From: Pleurostoma richardsiae
Taxonomy: Eukaryota > Ascomycota > Sordariomycetes > Calosphaeriales > Pleurostomataceae
Length of the DNA: 64,000 bases
Direction of reading: 5' to 3'
Assembly (NCBI GenBank): GCA_030052745.1
Contig: JANBVO010000005.1
Span: 558,001-622,000 of the forward strand
The translations under genes were made by a program, and so were the position numbers. Below, piece after piece: positions 22,211 to 33,734 of this stretch; the stretch's first letter is position 1, and each line of letters opens with the position of its first letter. The notes under the pieces were generated by a model. The model was not told the origin of the DNA and searched no databases. It was given only the letters and a program-made list of their open reading frames with translations.

Positions 22211-24226
22211 CTAGTCTAGCAGCCGCTCTTCCTCCTCTTCCACTTTGCTCTCTCCCTTCGGCACCCTAGCAAGCAGCAACAAGCCCAGCCCGTACAGCGA
22301 GAGCCCTGCGACTCCAAAGTATGGCAGTCCCAGCCAGGGAAACCACGCCGTTCCTGTACCCCCTCCCTCTCCGCCCGCAGCCCTCCGATCCAGCCTCATC
22401 CCAGCTGAGAACAGCTCTGCGAGCAGTGGGTGCCCAAAGATGCTGCCCACCTCCTCAGATACGGCGATTATCGTGAAGACTCGGGCGCGGTGCCGCTCGC
22501 CGGCGTACATGCTGGCCAAGGCGCGTGTCAGGCTGGTGAAGGCCGAGCCCAAGGACAGCAGGATGAGGCCGGTGACGAAGGTGGGGATCCCCGGAGAGGC
22601 GGCGAGGACGAGGGCAGAGAGGAAGTTGACTACGTAGGATCCACGCGCTAAGAGGAGGTCACGGTAACGGTGGTTGTGCCGATGGTGGTGTTTAACGTGG
22701 GAGTGAACGCCATCGCCTTCCTCTAAGGAGGTGCTATCAGTGCTCCCGGACGGCGACACTGGCCGCGACGATGCAACGGGTTCGATGGCCGAAGGATCAG
22801 CACTGAAGAGGGGTGACTTCATCAGGAAGGATGAGAGCAGCGGTACTACCCCCACCGCAACGACAAGGTTGGCGATGCCGAAGACAGAGGACAGGTAGCC
22901 CGTTTGCGCGATAGAGATGCCGTATCGCTTGGAAGCAAACTGGTTCATGAATTGGCCCGTACACTGCAGAATAGGAAAATTGGCGAGCTGGACGAGCACG
23001 ACGCAGACGAGGGAGGGCGAGCCTAGCAGCACGGAACCCGAATCCCTGATGTCCGAGACAGCGGTGCGGGCGTCAGCCGCCAGGCTCTGGGCGACAGACT
23101 GTCTCTCGGCTCGCTCGTGGTGCTCCGGTATCGTTTCGGGCGAGTTGTTGCCGTCGCCATTGTCGTTCACAAGCTTCTTGACCTTTGTGGTGGCTGTGCG
23201 TCGTGTTTCCGGGACGACAAAAACGAAGAAGAACAGTGTGAGGCCCATCAGGATGAAGGAGAACACGATGACCCGCCAAGGGCCATAGCGCTGCATGATG
23301 AGGCCAGCAATGGCCGGTGACATGAGCGATCCTAAAGAGGACGCCACATGAAGCTGGAGGAAGACAGTGCCTCTGTGTGAAGTCAGAATATGATGACTCC
23401 TCACAGAGTGCACGAAAGAGGAAGAATTTCTTGGAAAGGGGCATCTCTAACCTTGAAGACTCGGCTATAACATCAGAGGCTATGGCCAAGGTCGACGAGA
23501 GAAGTATCGGATTAGAACCCCCGATTATATCGAAAATAGGCGTAAGTATAACCAAGCGGGTGTCGAGGCGGTCTCCGAAATAGCAGATCAAAGCGAAAGA
23601 CAAAGTCTCCAGGGTGATTCCCGTTGCGGCAAGTCCTGTAGAGGTACGCCGTTTGACCCTATCGCACTGGTTAGACCTGAAGCATCATCGCACGTTGTTG
23701 CATGTAGAGAATGATATGCTTTGATTTGCTCACCTATCAGCGACGATACCCCATGGGAGTGCAACAACGACGGCTGCACCACACAAGGGAGAGAGTCAGT
23801 AAAAGACCAAGATGCCACCAGCTACGCCGTGGCAGGCTTCTACCACCCATATCCGTAGCGTATATACTCTTCGAGGCTGGGTAGGTACTTGCCAACAATG
23901 GCTCTTATGGAGAAATATTTGGCGAATGTGAAAGCCAGATCATGCTGGACGATATCCACCTTGCAGAGCCGCTGGTCGAATCCATTCTCAAGAGACTGGC
24001 CCCGGTCCTTGTAATACTTCCGGCAAAGCACATCCTCGAGAATCTGCGTAATGGCCAGGTAGAAAGATCCCAAGGCGGACATGCCCAAAAACATCGTGCA
24101 GAGTAAGGCTGTAATTGTCCGGAAGGCCCGATCCCGTATGATCTCGGACAGGCGGGCCGCTCCTATACCCGCCTGATGGGATCGGCCCTCCACGAGCGGC
24201 GTGGTATTTCTGACTTCCTGGGTCAT
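22211..24226 (-). CDS. Major facilitator superfamily transporter with His-rich loop
   Basis: Four exons in coding order: 23893-24226, 23734-23773, 23452-23658, 22211-23372; 580 residues. Intron 1 begins with GC (G|GCAAGT) instead of GT. This is the only donor that keeps phase with the exon encoding VVVALPWGIVADR, the conserved loop of MFS carriers. About twelve hydrophobic segments are visible. The central loop is long, and a second loop near the C-terminal half has a histidine cluster (HSHVKHHHRHNHRYRD) that could bind metal. The sequence fits the drug:H+ antiporter-like MFS group; the substrate is unknown. The start is the ATG at 24226 (MTQEVRNTTPLVEG). Confidence 0.88.
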
Positions 24227-27200
24227 ACTGCTGTCGAGGATAGACAAGGTTTGTCATCGACGGCTGGTAGTCGTTCAGGAAGACAGGGAGGCGTGTAGGG
24301 CGCCGCTCCTTGGGATCTCACAGGCATTTATACCTCTTCACCAAAGTGGGGTGTCAGCCTTGTGTCTTCATTGAGATAGGGTATTCCGTACCACTTGGCG
24401 AATCAACCGGCATCACCTTGGATTAGGATGCGGTTGTAGTAGTTGTCGGAGCATGATTATGTGAGATGAGCCCCTGCCAATCCTGTCCCTGCAGCGTATC
24501 ACGACGGATCTGACATTTCGCGATTAGATCAAGAGCAGTAAGACGCCGCGAAGATTCTCCCAAATTGGCAGCCCGTGAATTGAGCGGCAGTTACCAAAGA
24601 TAGGACCTTGAAGATGCGCATTACCGTGGGACAGTCGCTCATGATCTGGGTGGATGTTCCGAGGCATAGAAGACGAGTCAACCCAAAGACACGAGACCCT
24701 GGCTTCCTGTTTCAAGTTATAGAGGCCCGTACCAGTTGCCCGCTCACAACGCCCCCCTTCTGGCATGAAATTTGGGTTCTGTGGATAGGTAAATGCGGCA
24801 GAAGGTAAAATAATGATGCATGCGTACTCCCTGCTAATATTTACCTCGAGATTCGAGGATGGTAATGGAAGAGGAGATGGAGAGACGTAAGCTGACAGAT
24901 TGACGGGCATTGGGTTCTCAGCCAGTCACGGTAAACGACACCCCAACAATCTCATATCACTGTAGTTCTATGCGAGACCCCGTTCTATGGCGTCCAGAGA
25001 TGCCAAGAAAGCGCGGCAGACGCAAACAAAATGCATCGACGAAATGAATTTCTTACAATTGGAGCTTGGTGCTAAGCAAGGTCACTCAAGTAGAAGAGGA
25101 GAAAGCTTGTTTTGTCCTTTCCTGTGGCGCGAAGAATTCTATTCGGCAGCCTCCGACGCACACCCAGGAAAGACTTTCCCAGGGAAGACTTGCACAGGCC
25201 ATGGAAGGGAATCTGCAGGTTGCCCGCGGCGTCTGAATACGCAAGGAGAACAACTGAGAATGTGTGAAGCGCGGCAGCCTCCCGCCAGCGATGACTCTGG
25301 AATGCAGCCTTGTAAAAGCTCAGGAGCGGCACACGTACAGCAGTGGCGAACATCAAGCGTCCTAGGGGGATGTAGTGTTCGTGTCATGGCGTCTGAAAAT
25401 CGGTCGACTTGGGGAATATAAACGAACATTAGCAGTCATCGGCCAACTTCCTATTGCTGGGTGAGGGGAAGGACACGTCAAGGGTTGTCTCGCCTAAGCA
25501 GGTGAGGCGAACATGCTCCGGCCAGTTGTTGATCGGCTACCCGGTCATCCCTCCTTGATCCCCGGGCCGCCCCAGCATTGTCAGGGCCGAGACACTCCGG
25601 CCGCGTTCCCTGTCTTGGGGGCGAGGACCCTGGCTGCCTGCCGTCAATCGTAAGGCTGCTTTTCAAGTGGAAATTGCCTTACCCGCCCGGCCCCGCCGCC
25701 GTCGTTGGACGGTGATGCAACAAGTGCATCGTCAGCCAGGGATATTCCCTGGATGGAATGTGATCATCGCGCGTGTCTCCAAAGTCACTGGATCTCCGCT
25801 CTCCAGACCCCTAGGGGTGACTGGGTGCCCTTGCGGGCCTTGCTATCAGCAAGACGAGAATGACATGTCATGGGGATGGTGGGTTGGTAATGGTACCCAA
25901 TGGACTAGGCAGTACGACTGAGCGATGCCTGATCAGGAGAAGCTGCATCGGGGGGAAGGACAGGCGGAATATGAGATGCCTGCTCCGCGGCGATGCTCTT
26001 GCCTATCCAAGAAGCTGTTGCCGGAGATGCTTGCACGAGACGACGCCACGTCTGCTTTTCGACTGCGCAAAGCGACTTCGTCAGTCTCTCAGTTTCTTTT
26101 CTGAGCCGACGGATGGAGAGGTCAGGTCATGTATTGTCGACTGATGCACGCAGGGTCAAGTGAAACCATGGCAGCAACAAGTGTGTCCAGGCAGAAACCA
26201 AAAAAAAAAAAAAAAAAAAAAGCAATATCTGCGCTTTCCCGTTCCCACTCGTTCCAGATCAGTGCTGAGCGAGTGAGTAGATGGAGTAAATTGCACGCTT
26301 CACGCGGTTCCCACCCAGGCCGTACTCAGTACTGCGTATCTAACTAAGGTACCTTGGAAAAATACTGCGTAGGAAACCTAAGGTAGGTGGTACCTAGGCA
26401 ATAGTTACTGTGAGCAGACGCCAGAAATAGGCTGCGCTGGATCGGGAGCAGTCTTTAGCCTGTTCGGGACTGGCCGTTCCCGACAGACTGGTAACGAGTG
26501 GGGCTATCACATCGCCTGCCGTGTCTAACAGGCCAGAACCTCATCGCGCCTGCCCGTATCTGTCTCCTTCTACATGAATGTATGGAGACTACCTCGGTAC
26601 TTCCCTCCAGGTCTCTGCAAGCAGAAAGCACAGGTATTCATGGGCGAACAGCTACATGCAGAGCCTAGAACTTTTCCCTCCCATCGGCTGAGCCCTCACG
26701 CATGCCTTCCAGATTTGGTTTTTGCTTTCTCATGGCGCCTCTCCATTGGATCTGATCTGCTGCCCTTTGCTCCGTCTTTCTCCCTCCCACACCTCTCTTG
26801 CTGCTCGGTCGATCATTGTACCGTCCATTCTATCCATTCTCTTGTCGATCCATGTTGTCGCTCGCCAGCCGTCGATGTCGATTCATTCTCAAGCCTCGTG
26901 GAGCAGTGGGGATATCTGCTTAGCTACTACTAGCCTTGCCTTGCTTTCCTACTAGCCTACCTACTTACCCAAGCGGGGCCCTAGGGACCGCTAATCGCCC
27001 TCTTCTGCAGATCGGCTCTTAGCATGATCTCGGACCGCAGGTCATGGACGGTGCGGAGTGTTGTCGGTGTCTGTTGTAGTCCTCCAGGGGACCGTGGCCG
27101 ACGTCTTGCCAAGCAAACTTGCGAAGCACCTCCTCCACAGGGAGAGGACTCGGCCGCCTCACTGTATGATCTACGGAGTGCACTGTTCACTTTTCCCTGC

Positions 27201-28125
27201 TCTATGGGACCAGCTTGATCATTGTCCCCAGAATAAACCTGGAACGTCCAGCCCCTTGCTCAACCTGTCAAGATCTCCAAGAGCGCTCCCGCGGTGGTCT
27301 ACCACGAAATAGCAAACCATCAGACGGCTGCCATTTGACGGCGAGACAATGTCCACGCTAGATTGGTTTGGTATGATGGGCATGTGCTGAACACCCGCCG
27401 AGTCTAGTGCTAATCTTAGAGACCGGACTTGTGTACAGAGTGCATTGGCCAAGGTTCGTATAAGTCCGAAGGTCCGGCCCAATCAACCTATGCAATCTGT
27501 CGATGTTAGACTGCGGGTAGACGGAGGTCGAGCGCTACGCAGAGCCAACAAGAGCACACTCCCCAGCGCATTGACCAGTTGAATTCAGAAGGATGCCTTG
27601 CTGCACGCCTCCTCTTTGGGGGTAGAGCGACCTCCTACACCATTGAAGGGTGGTCGAATCGCTCGGGGACTGGTCCAGATTCCATTTGACGCTGCGCCAA
27701 CAACGACCCGAGTGAGGGGATAGCCCGTAATGAGCCTGAAAACGGCGGCTGGGCATGGTGCGTTGCAGGAAAAGGGAAACTGGCAAACATGCAGCCATCC
27801 TGTTGGAACCTCAGCTGCTCGGTTTCCGCTCATTTTCTCCCTTCCGGACACCTATTTAAAAACAGCCCCCTTAGCAGTTGGCAAGGGGTCACTCACACAC
27901 GTTGTCACTGGCATCCTTCCAAGGTTAGAAGAAGTGACTTGTCACATAACAGAACCAATCCCCAAGATTCCCGCAACTTTGCCTCCTTGCCGTTGTTCGT
28001 GTGGACGGGAGACGCTTGCGCTAACTAAACGCGCTGACTACCCTACTTAATCTCACGCCAACCCTCCCTCTTGTCATAGCTTTTGGCCCTTGTGATTGTC
28101 GCCGGTCCCTCCTATTGCTCCAAAC
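24227..28125. other. Gene-poor region, 3.9 kb
   Basis: I see no supportable gene. All open frames are under about 145 codons, lack domain-like composition and do not join into a sensible spliced product. The region contains a 22-A tract (26200-26221), a CTAGGTA-type cluster (26345-26400), and long pyrimidine-rich stretches (26680-26970 and 27800-28110). The latter probably include the 5' leader of the next gene. Confidence 0.5.
26200..26221 (+). repeat. Poly(A) homopolymer tract, 22 nt
   Basis: A run of 22 A residues inside intergenic sequence. It could be a relic of a retrotransposed 3' end, but no target-site duplication or element body is recognisable beside it. Confidence 0.9.
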
Positions 28126-30123
28126 ATGTCGAACGACATTCGGGATCGCGATACACGGAGGATGTGGGCATTGCCAGAACAAGGCTACACGCCATTGTCA
28201 CCCCCAGTTTATGTCAATGATCCTCTCCTTACCCATCTCGGCAAGGATGCACCATCAGGAACAGCAATATCGAAGACGGACTGTCGACAACTGCACCCGT
28301 CATCAGTGTACGCACGCTACCCGACGCCTCCATCTCCCTTAAACAACGTCATCAGCCTGCGTTCAGGAACATTTCCGCATCTTCCGCGGCCTCACGAGGG
28401 ATATCAGGGGCTTCCATATTCCACAATGCCCTCTCTCTTCCCGAAAGCCGACCGCAGGCACTCAAGTCTCCAGTCTCTTCCTCCAGCTCCGCCACCGTCT
28501 CCAGCTAGATCAAGACGAGACTCGAATTCCTCTCCGACAAACGACCTGTCCCTGTCTTTCAGGGCTATTCACCCCCAGTTCAAAGCTCAAATCTCAAGCC
28601 GAGTGTCTAACATGGGCCTCTTCGGCCTCCTCAGTCCAGAATTGTTCAGTATTGTCCAAAGCTACGCCGATTATGAAGCTCTCATCATGCTGAGACGCTG
28701 CTCCTATGCTATCTTTAAAGCCGTCAATATCGCAGAAGCCACAGAACGGAGCAAGTTGTTTCTCGTCTTGACTGCGGAGCGAAATTTCCAGAAGCATTTC
28801 CCGACTCATAAGAAGCTCCAGCACCCCGTGACTGATGTTCCCGACTGGCTGGAATCCGGTAATGTGTGCTCCGTCTCGGGCAGTACCAACGCTGAGCGTG
28901 CTACAAGCCTGAATTCCGAGGTACGAAGCCGATCGTCTCAAGAAGACGACAAGGGTAAAGCACCGAAGTCTGGTAATGGAAGGGGGCGGGCGGCTGGGAA
29001 AGGTAAAAGAGGAAAGAAGAGTGATGAAGGGGACGAAAAGAGTGACGAGGATGCGACTGAGAGGAAACAGAATCCCGATGCGTCCGACATTCCCAACACG
29101 GGATGCCGCCTATGCTGGCGTGTCCTCGAGCCGTGGAATTTTGAGAGGAAGAAGGTTCCGAGGCCAGGACGGGCAAGAAAGAACGGCGGCCGCGGCCGAG
29201 CGTCGGAGAGCGTGGATGATGGACCGGACACCCGGATCAGATATGCCAGAGTGACTACGACTATCAACAAGGACGGCAAGCCTCAGGAGTTCCTGACTCC
29301 TCTGCGGAACATCAAAGCCGCCTATTTCCCACGAGCAACGCCATTCCCCGAACGACAGCACATCCCTCTTCTGCCCCCGTCCGGGCCAGGAGAGCCCGCC
29401 ACTCATAAGGTTGCCATACCCTTGAAGGCTCTTAGACCTACTGATACGCGGTACACACCGGGTCTTCATTCAGCTTCCGCGCTGCCACCAACACCAGGGC
29501 ACTCCCTACAGTTTCCTCCCCAGGGACAAACCCCGTTGTCAGGGTATCGGCCCATCTATCCCCATCGGGGAGGACATCCTGCTTCTGCGTTGCAAATGGC
29601 TCCCTTCAGGTCATACAACCATCAAGCAGACTCGATCGCTGAGGATGATACCAAAAAGGTCTCTCTTACGCCAAAAACGTGGGAACAGTCCGACCTGCTT
29701 TCAACAGGAGGACAAGGCGCTGCGAACTTGATACCGGCCGACGCGCCGGCTGCCCTTCGAACCCACAACTCCTACTACTTGCCATCCCTAAGCCGACATC
29801 GCGATCCACAGCCCCTTCCATCGCCCAATCGCCCCATCATCAGAGCTCTGGGATCATTTTGTCTGATGTGTGGCGTTGAGCGAGGCTTGTACCGGGCGCA
29901 GGATGGGATGATCATAGAGAACCAGATCGGAGAGACATGGTGGGTATGTCGATGCGAAGAGCTGTGGGACGAGACGAAGGTTGACAGGTGTATGAACTGC
30001 TGCATGAACAAGCCTTTTAGCAGCCGGGCCATACTTCAAGATGACGAGGACCTCTGGGAACTAGGAGAGCCAGAGCGGGGATTAGGGGGCAGTAGGTTCG
30101 GCAGTCGATACACCGGATTGTGA
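28126..30123 (+). CDS. F-box-like protein with C-terminal cysteine motifs
   Basis: Single exon of 665 residues from the ATG at 28126; the open frame starts ten codons earlier but has no ATG there. A helical F-box-like segment lies at about 163-205 (MGLFGLLSPELFSIVQSYAD, then ALIMLRRCSYAIFKAV). CxxC pairs follow at about 328-331 (CRLCWRVLEPW) and about 580-583 (CLMCGVE), then WVCRCEEL and RCMNCCMNKPF. This pattern suggests zinc-binding modules. The spaces between are low complexity: a Lys/Asp/Glu/Gly stretch (about 265-325) and Pro-rich segments. If the F-box is real, it would recruit a target to an SCF ubiquitin ligase. I do not recognise an orthologue with a known role. Confidence 0.75.
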   Translation: MSNDIRDRDTRRMWALPEQGYTPLSPPVYVNDPLLTHLGKDAPSGTAISKTDCRQLHPSSVYARYPTPPSPLNNVISLRSGTFPHLPRPHEGYQGLPYSTMPSLFPKADRRHSSLQSLPPAPPPSPARSRRDSNSSPTNDLSLSFRAIHPQFKAQISSRVSNMGLFGLLSPELFSIVQSYADYEALIMLRRCSYAIFKAVNIAEATERSKLFLVLTAERNFQKHFPTHKKLQHPVTDVPDWLESGNVCSVSGSTNAERATSLNSEVRSRSSQEDDKGKAPKSGNGRGRAAGKGKRGKKSDEGDEKSDEDATERKQNPDASDIPNTGCRLCWRVLEPWNFERKKVPRPGRARKNGGRGRASESVDDGPDTRIRYARVTTTINKDGKPQEFLTPLRNIKAAYFPRATPFPERQHIPLLPPSGPGEPATHKVAIPLKALRPTDTRYTPGLHSASALPPTPGHSLQFPPQGQTPLSGYRPIYPHRGGHPASALQMAPFRSYNHQADSIAEDDTKKVSLTPKTWEQSDLLSTGGQGAANLIPADAPAALRTHNSYYLPSLSRHRDPQPLPSPNRPIIRALGSFCLMCGVERGLYRAQDGMIIENQIGETWWVCRCEELWDETKVDRCMNCCMNKPFSSRAILQDDEDLWELGEPERGLGGSRFGSRYTGL

Positions 30124-33100
30124 CCAACCGATGTCTATACGAACAATTGGGGAGATGAATTCTTCCTGCTAGGTATGTCCACTTCTTCTGTTTACCTTTC
30201 CTATGCTATCTCTTTCCGTTTGGTGGTTGACTGTTACGTTTCAGGATAACGGGAAAGAATTCTCGATGTCCCTGAAAAGTCGATTATTTGTAGCATGAGG
30301 TATTCCCTCTTTTGCCTTCCATTGTTAAGTAGCCGACATACGGAAATACATGGTCCGTAATACATGCACTTCAACATCTTGTTCATCGTAATAGTATGTG
30401 CAGTAGGGGAGGTTTGGGATGAGCTAGGGGAAACGATGTGTTCTTACCCAGAGAGTAGCAGTTACTCTAGCACGACCATGCCTTGGGATGTTCCTGCACG
30501 GAAGCCTCACTTTATCGCTTAACATCCTTTCTCTCACTCAGGGCTAGTAATGGTACTTTCTTTTCTCTTCTCCATTTTTGTTTATGTGGCATTCTGTTGT
30601 CAGCGTTACTAGACAGCGGCCCAGACGGCCATGTAGGCCGTGCATTGGGAAAACGGAGTACAGTTTAATTGTTACTCGTGTGCCACTTGGCCCGAGATGA
30701 GTGCACTGAACGAGGGTTCATTCATTCGCAGGGCTGGGTCACCTGGATTAAGGCTGCCTCAACCAACAAGCTGCCAAGAATAGCTATTTGTCTCCTTTAA
30801 GATCTAGAGCGTATCCGGTCATACCTCGGGAGCCCGTTTAATGAACGTTTTCAGGAGGTCGGCATCCAAAGAAAGAGTAAGCCGAGTTACGATGAGCTGA
30901 GCATCCATTCACAATGGAGCAAGGAAACAGTCTTGAGGCACGGTAAGTCGTTGGCGGACGCAGAGTTCCTGCAGCATAGTGTTACTATGATGGTGGTGCG
31001 GAGAGTCCCTCTGCTGGAGCCAACACACACAGGCCTGTGCTGATGACAGGTATTCCCGGCCCGGGGAAGGCTAGATGTGACTCCCGTGGAATAGTGCAAG
31101 TTTCCCTCTGTGCCAACTTGCGTCAGTCTCGCGTCTAAGGCGGATTGTTGTCTCGGCCTGCTCTATAGTTTGTCTCCCTCGAAGGGACATGCTTCCTCTT
31201 ACCTTGCCAAGCTTTCGAGCAACGTTTGGTGGCTTCATCCTAGGCCTCGTATCCCTTCTCCGCCGCTGTTACGTTCCATTGCCGCTCAAACCTCCTCGTC
31301 ACACGCGCCTCGCCGATTCCATCCAACAGCGCCATTTCCTACCCTAGGACCTCGGCTTCGCGGCTGGGCTGGCGAGCAGCATCAAGAAGTTGAAACCAAC
31401 GTGCAGACTCAGGTAGGAGTCAGTCTGCACTGGCCGGCGATAGACCCTTCTGGCCTGGCCCATGTACCCGGCCAACAGGATACAGGGGCGCAGTTTCTCG
31501 TAATATTCATCCTTACATGCCTGAGGAGGTGTGTCAATCCTCCTTCCGGGAAGATCCCCGGCTGCAGCACAGGCAAACATACCGCATTTCTGCCCCGGAC
31601 AAGCATCTAGTGGTTGAAAATCTAGAATCAGGAGGCGTTTCCACGGATTACAGGCACACATGTCGCTCCCTTTCACTGACCCTATTGGATAGAAGTGCTT
31701 TGCATAGACGCCATTGACGGCAGAGTGAGATGTAAGAGGGGATGGGATTACGCCGGCGAGGTCTCTCTCCTTGGCTAGCAGCCATCCTTGTTTGCTCTTT
31801 ACCCTCCCACCCTCTGTCTTGCCGTCGATAGTGCGACCAACTTGTACAGCTCGTCAAACACTCGGGCCGGCCATGGCGCCTCCTCGAAAATGTTGCATGG
31901 ATCCTACCGGTTTCCTGCTTTTTATGACGGCCTGACTGAGATCAGACGCATGAGTCTCAAAATAGTCGGTCCCAGGAACGAACCCCCCGGTGTCTCTCGA
32001 TTTGCGGCGTTGATGTCTTGGGCCTCACTATCACGCACCTGCATGTATCTGTACCTTAGACTGTTGCGTTCTCCATCTAGGTCGTGAGGTTCTTGTCTCT
32101 TCCCCCAGTATGTTGGCCGATCGGAACTCTTTGTCCAGAAATCTGGTTAGAGTTGCAACTCCGTGTGGCGGCGTACAATGTGCTCAAGCCCCCCTTGCTC
32201 AACTCAGTGTTGGTGAGCTTCCATACCTGAAGCTGTGGGCTTAGAGAGATGCTTCAAGTCGCAAAGATACATGGCCCAGCCCCCCTACACCAATTTCGGT
32301 CCATGATTTCGCCTTTGAAGCCCGCAGGATCATCCCAGATTCCCCCAGTCCCCATCCTTGACTCGCCGGTATGTAGTTCACTCTCTATCCGTCTCACCTA
32401 GCAGTCAGGTAAGGACGGCACTTCTAAGCTTTTATTGAGCGTCGTACCGCCCATTGGCAAAGCCGCTTCTGCTACCAACAGGTGACCGGAGTGACAAGCC
32501 GCACACCCTCCCGAAGGGGTGACATCGGCGGAGCAGCCCGATCAGAACATCCATCTGAGCAGATGCCACACGCCACAGACGTCGTTGCTGGCAGTCTGTG
32601 CCCTCACTCGCATTGAGGGTCGCATCTTCGAAAGGTCACGGGCTTGATCATGTGCTCAACCCCTTGGCGCATCTCGACATCTGCTCTTCTTTCTTTTTCT
32701 CCTTACAGAGACTCTAGAATGCAAGGAAAGTCGTAATTGGTCCTTGAGAGCAAACAAAGACATGGTTGAAAATGGCCGATGTCCCACCTCGGAGTACTTC
32801 GACCGGCGCCACGACTTCAGACTTATTCAGGGAGAACAGAGTGGGTTCGCGTCTGCTTCAGCTGACCATGGGATGCATGAAAAGCCGAGAACTCAGCTAT
32901 GGATGATGTCGTGCTACCTCAGACAACGGTGTAGCTTACCTCCCAAGTAGCTACAAGTCGCTCCTCCCTCCACCAGTGATCAAATTCACGGGAGACAGAA
33001 TCCATAGAGACCATCGCCATTCTCCAGACGATACTACCACCCTTAGATGACGGCTGGTAATAATCATCTCCAAAATCAATCAAAGTCTGCCGCATCTTCA

Positions 33101-33260
33101 CGATGACCTTATGTATCTTTACTCTCTCCTTCAATACCACCTACTTTTTTGCAAGAGCCCTGCTCTCGGTTCCCCGTGACAGTCTCAGTCAGTCCTCCTC
33201 CTCTGTCCTCCAATCTGTCCTCCAATCCGTCGTCTTCGCTCCGGAATACACACCGACAGC
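30124..33260. other. Gene-poor region, 3.1 kb
   Basis: No supportable gene. The longest open frame (31110-31610, 166 codons) is rich in Ser/Pro/His/Arg without domain signal and is probably chance. Nothing resembles a transposon, tRNA or repeat array. The last 150 bases are a pyrimidine-rich stretch and lie just downstream of the small secreted protein gene. Confidence 0.5.
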
Positions 33261-33734
33261 TCACTCAAGAACATTGGTAGGAGCTATCCCATGATGTGGC
33301 AGCGTGAGCACGAGCGTGCTCCCCGTCGGCGCCGACGCCACGCTGATCAGGATCACCGACGGCGCTGTGCTGGTCTGCGGGGCCGCCGCCACGGACTGCG
33401 TGATCGTCGTGGGCGGCAGCGTGACCCACACTGTAGTCGTCTCCGAGGACGGTGAGGGCGGCGGCGGAGGCGGCACCTTGCTGGCCACGGAGGTGGTGGC
33501 TGTGGTATCCGGCGACAAGGGTGGGGGCGGAGGTTGGGGATGGCCGGCGTAGGCCCCGTAGGAGGCGTAGCTGCCGTAGTCTCCGTAGTCCTGGACCTCG
33601 GTGCGGCCGAGGAGGCGGCGGATGAAGTGTCCGAGGCTGAAGCGGGGAGGGGAGGGAGGGGGGTTGTCGGTCGGGTAGCCGAGGACGGCGAGGCTGGCCG
33701 TCATGAGGAGCGCGAGGAGGCAGGTGAGGTGCAT
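33261..33734 (-). CDS. Small secreted Pro-rich protein with Tyr/Gly segment
   Basis: Predicted protein of 157 residues, single exon. Residues 1-19 (HLTCLLALLMTASLAVLG) are a clear signal peptide. A basic patch with RR (LGHFIRRLLGRTE) follows, then a short Tyr/Gly repeat (DYGDYGSYASYGAYAG), polyproline runs, and a Ser/Thr/Val-rich C-terminal half. There is only one cysteine, in the signal peptide. The ATG at 33734 is chosen over the longer open frame (to 34007) because the signal peptide starts there and a TATA box lies about 120 bases upstream. It could be a cell-wall or secreted effector-like protein. Its head-to-head position with a UstYa-family gene raises the possibility of a ribosomal peptide precursor, but it lacks repeated Kex2-flanked cores. 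Confidence 0.65.
   Translation of the reverse strand: MHLTCLLALLMTASLAVLGYPTDNPPPSPPRFSLGHFIRRLLGRTEVQDYGDYGSYASYGAYAGHPQPPPPPLSPDTTATTSVASKVPPPPPPSPSSETTTVWVTLPPTTITQSVAAAPQTSTAPSVILISVASAPTGSTLVLTLPHHGIAPTNVLE

Noticed and set aside
31110-31610. Possible gene of 166 codons
   Set aside because: No domain, no coherent hydrophobic pattern, no good leader. Probably chance in a region of moderate GC content.
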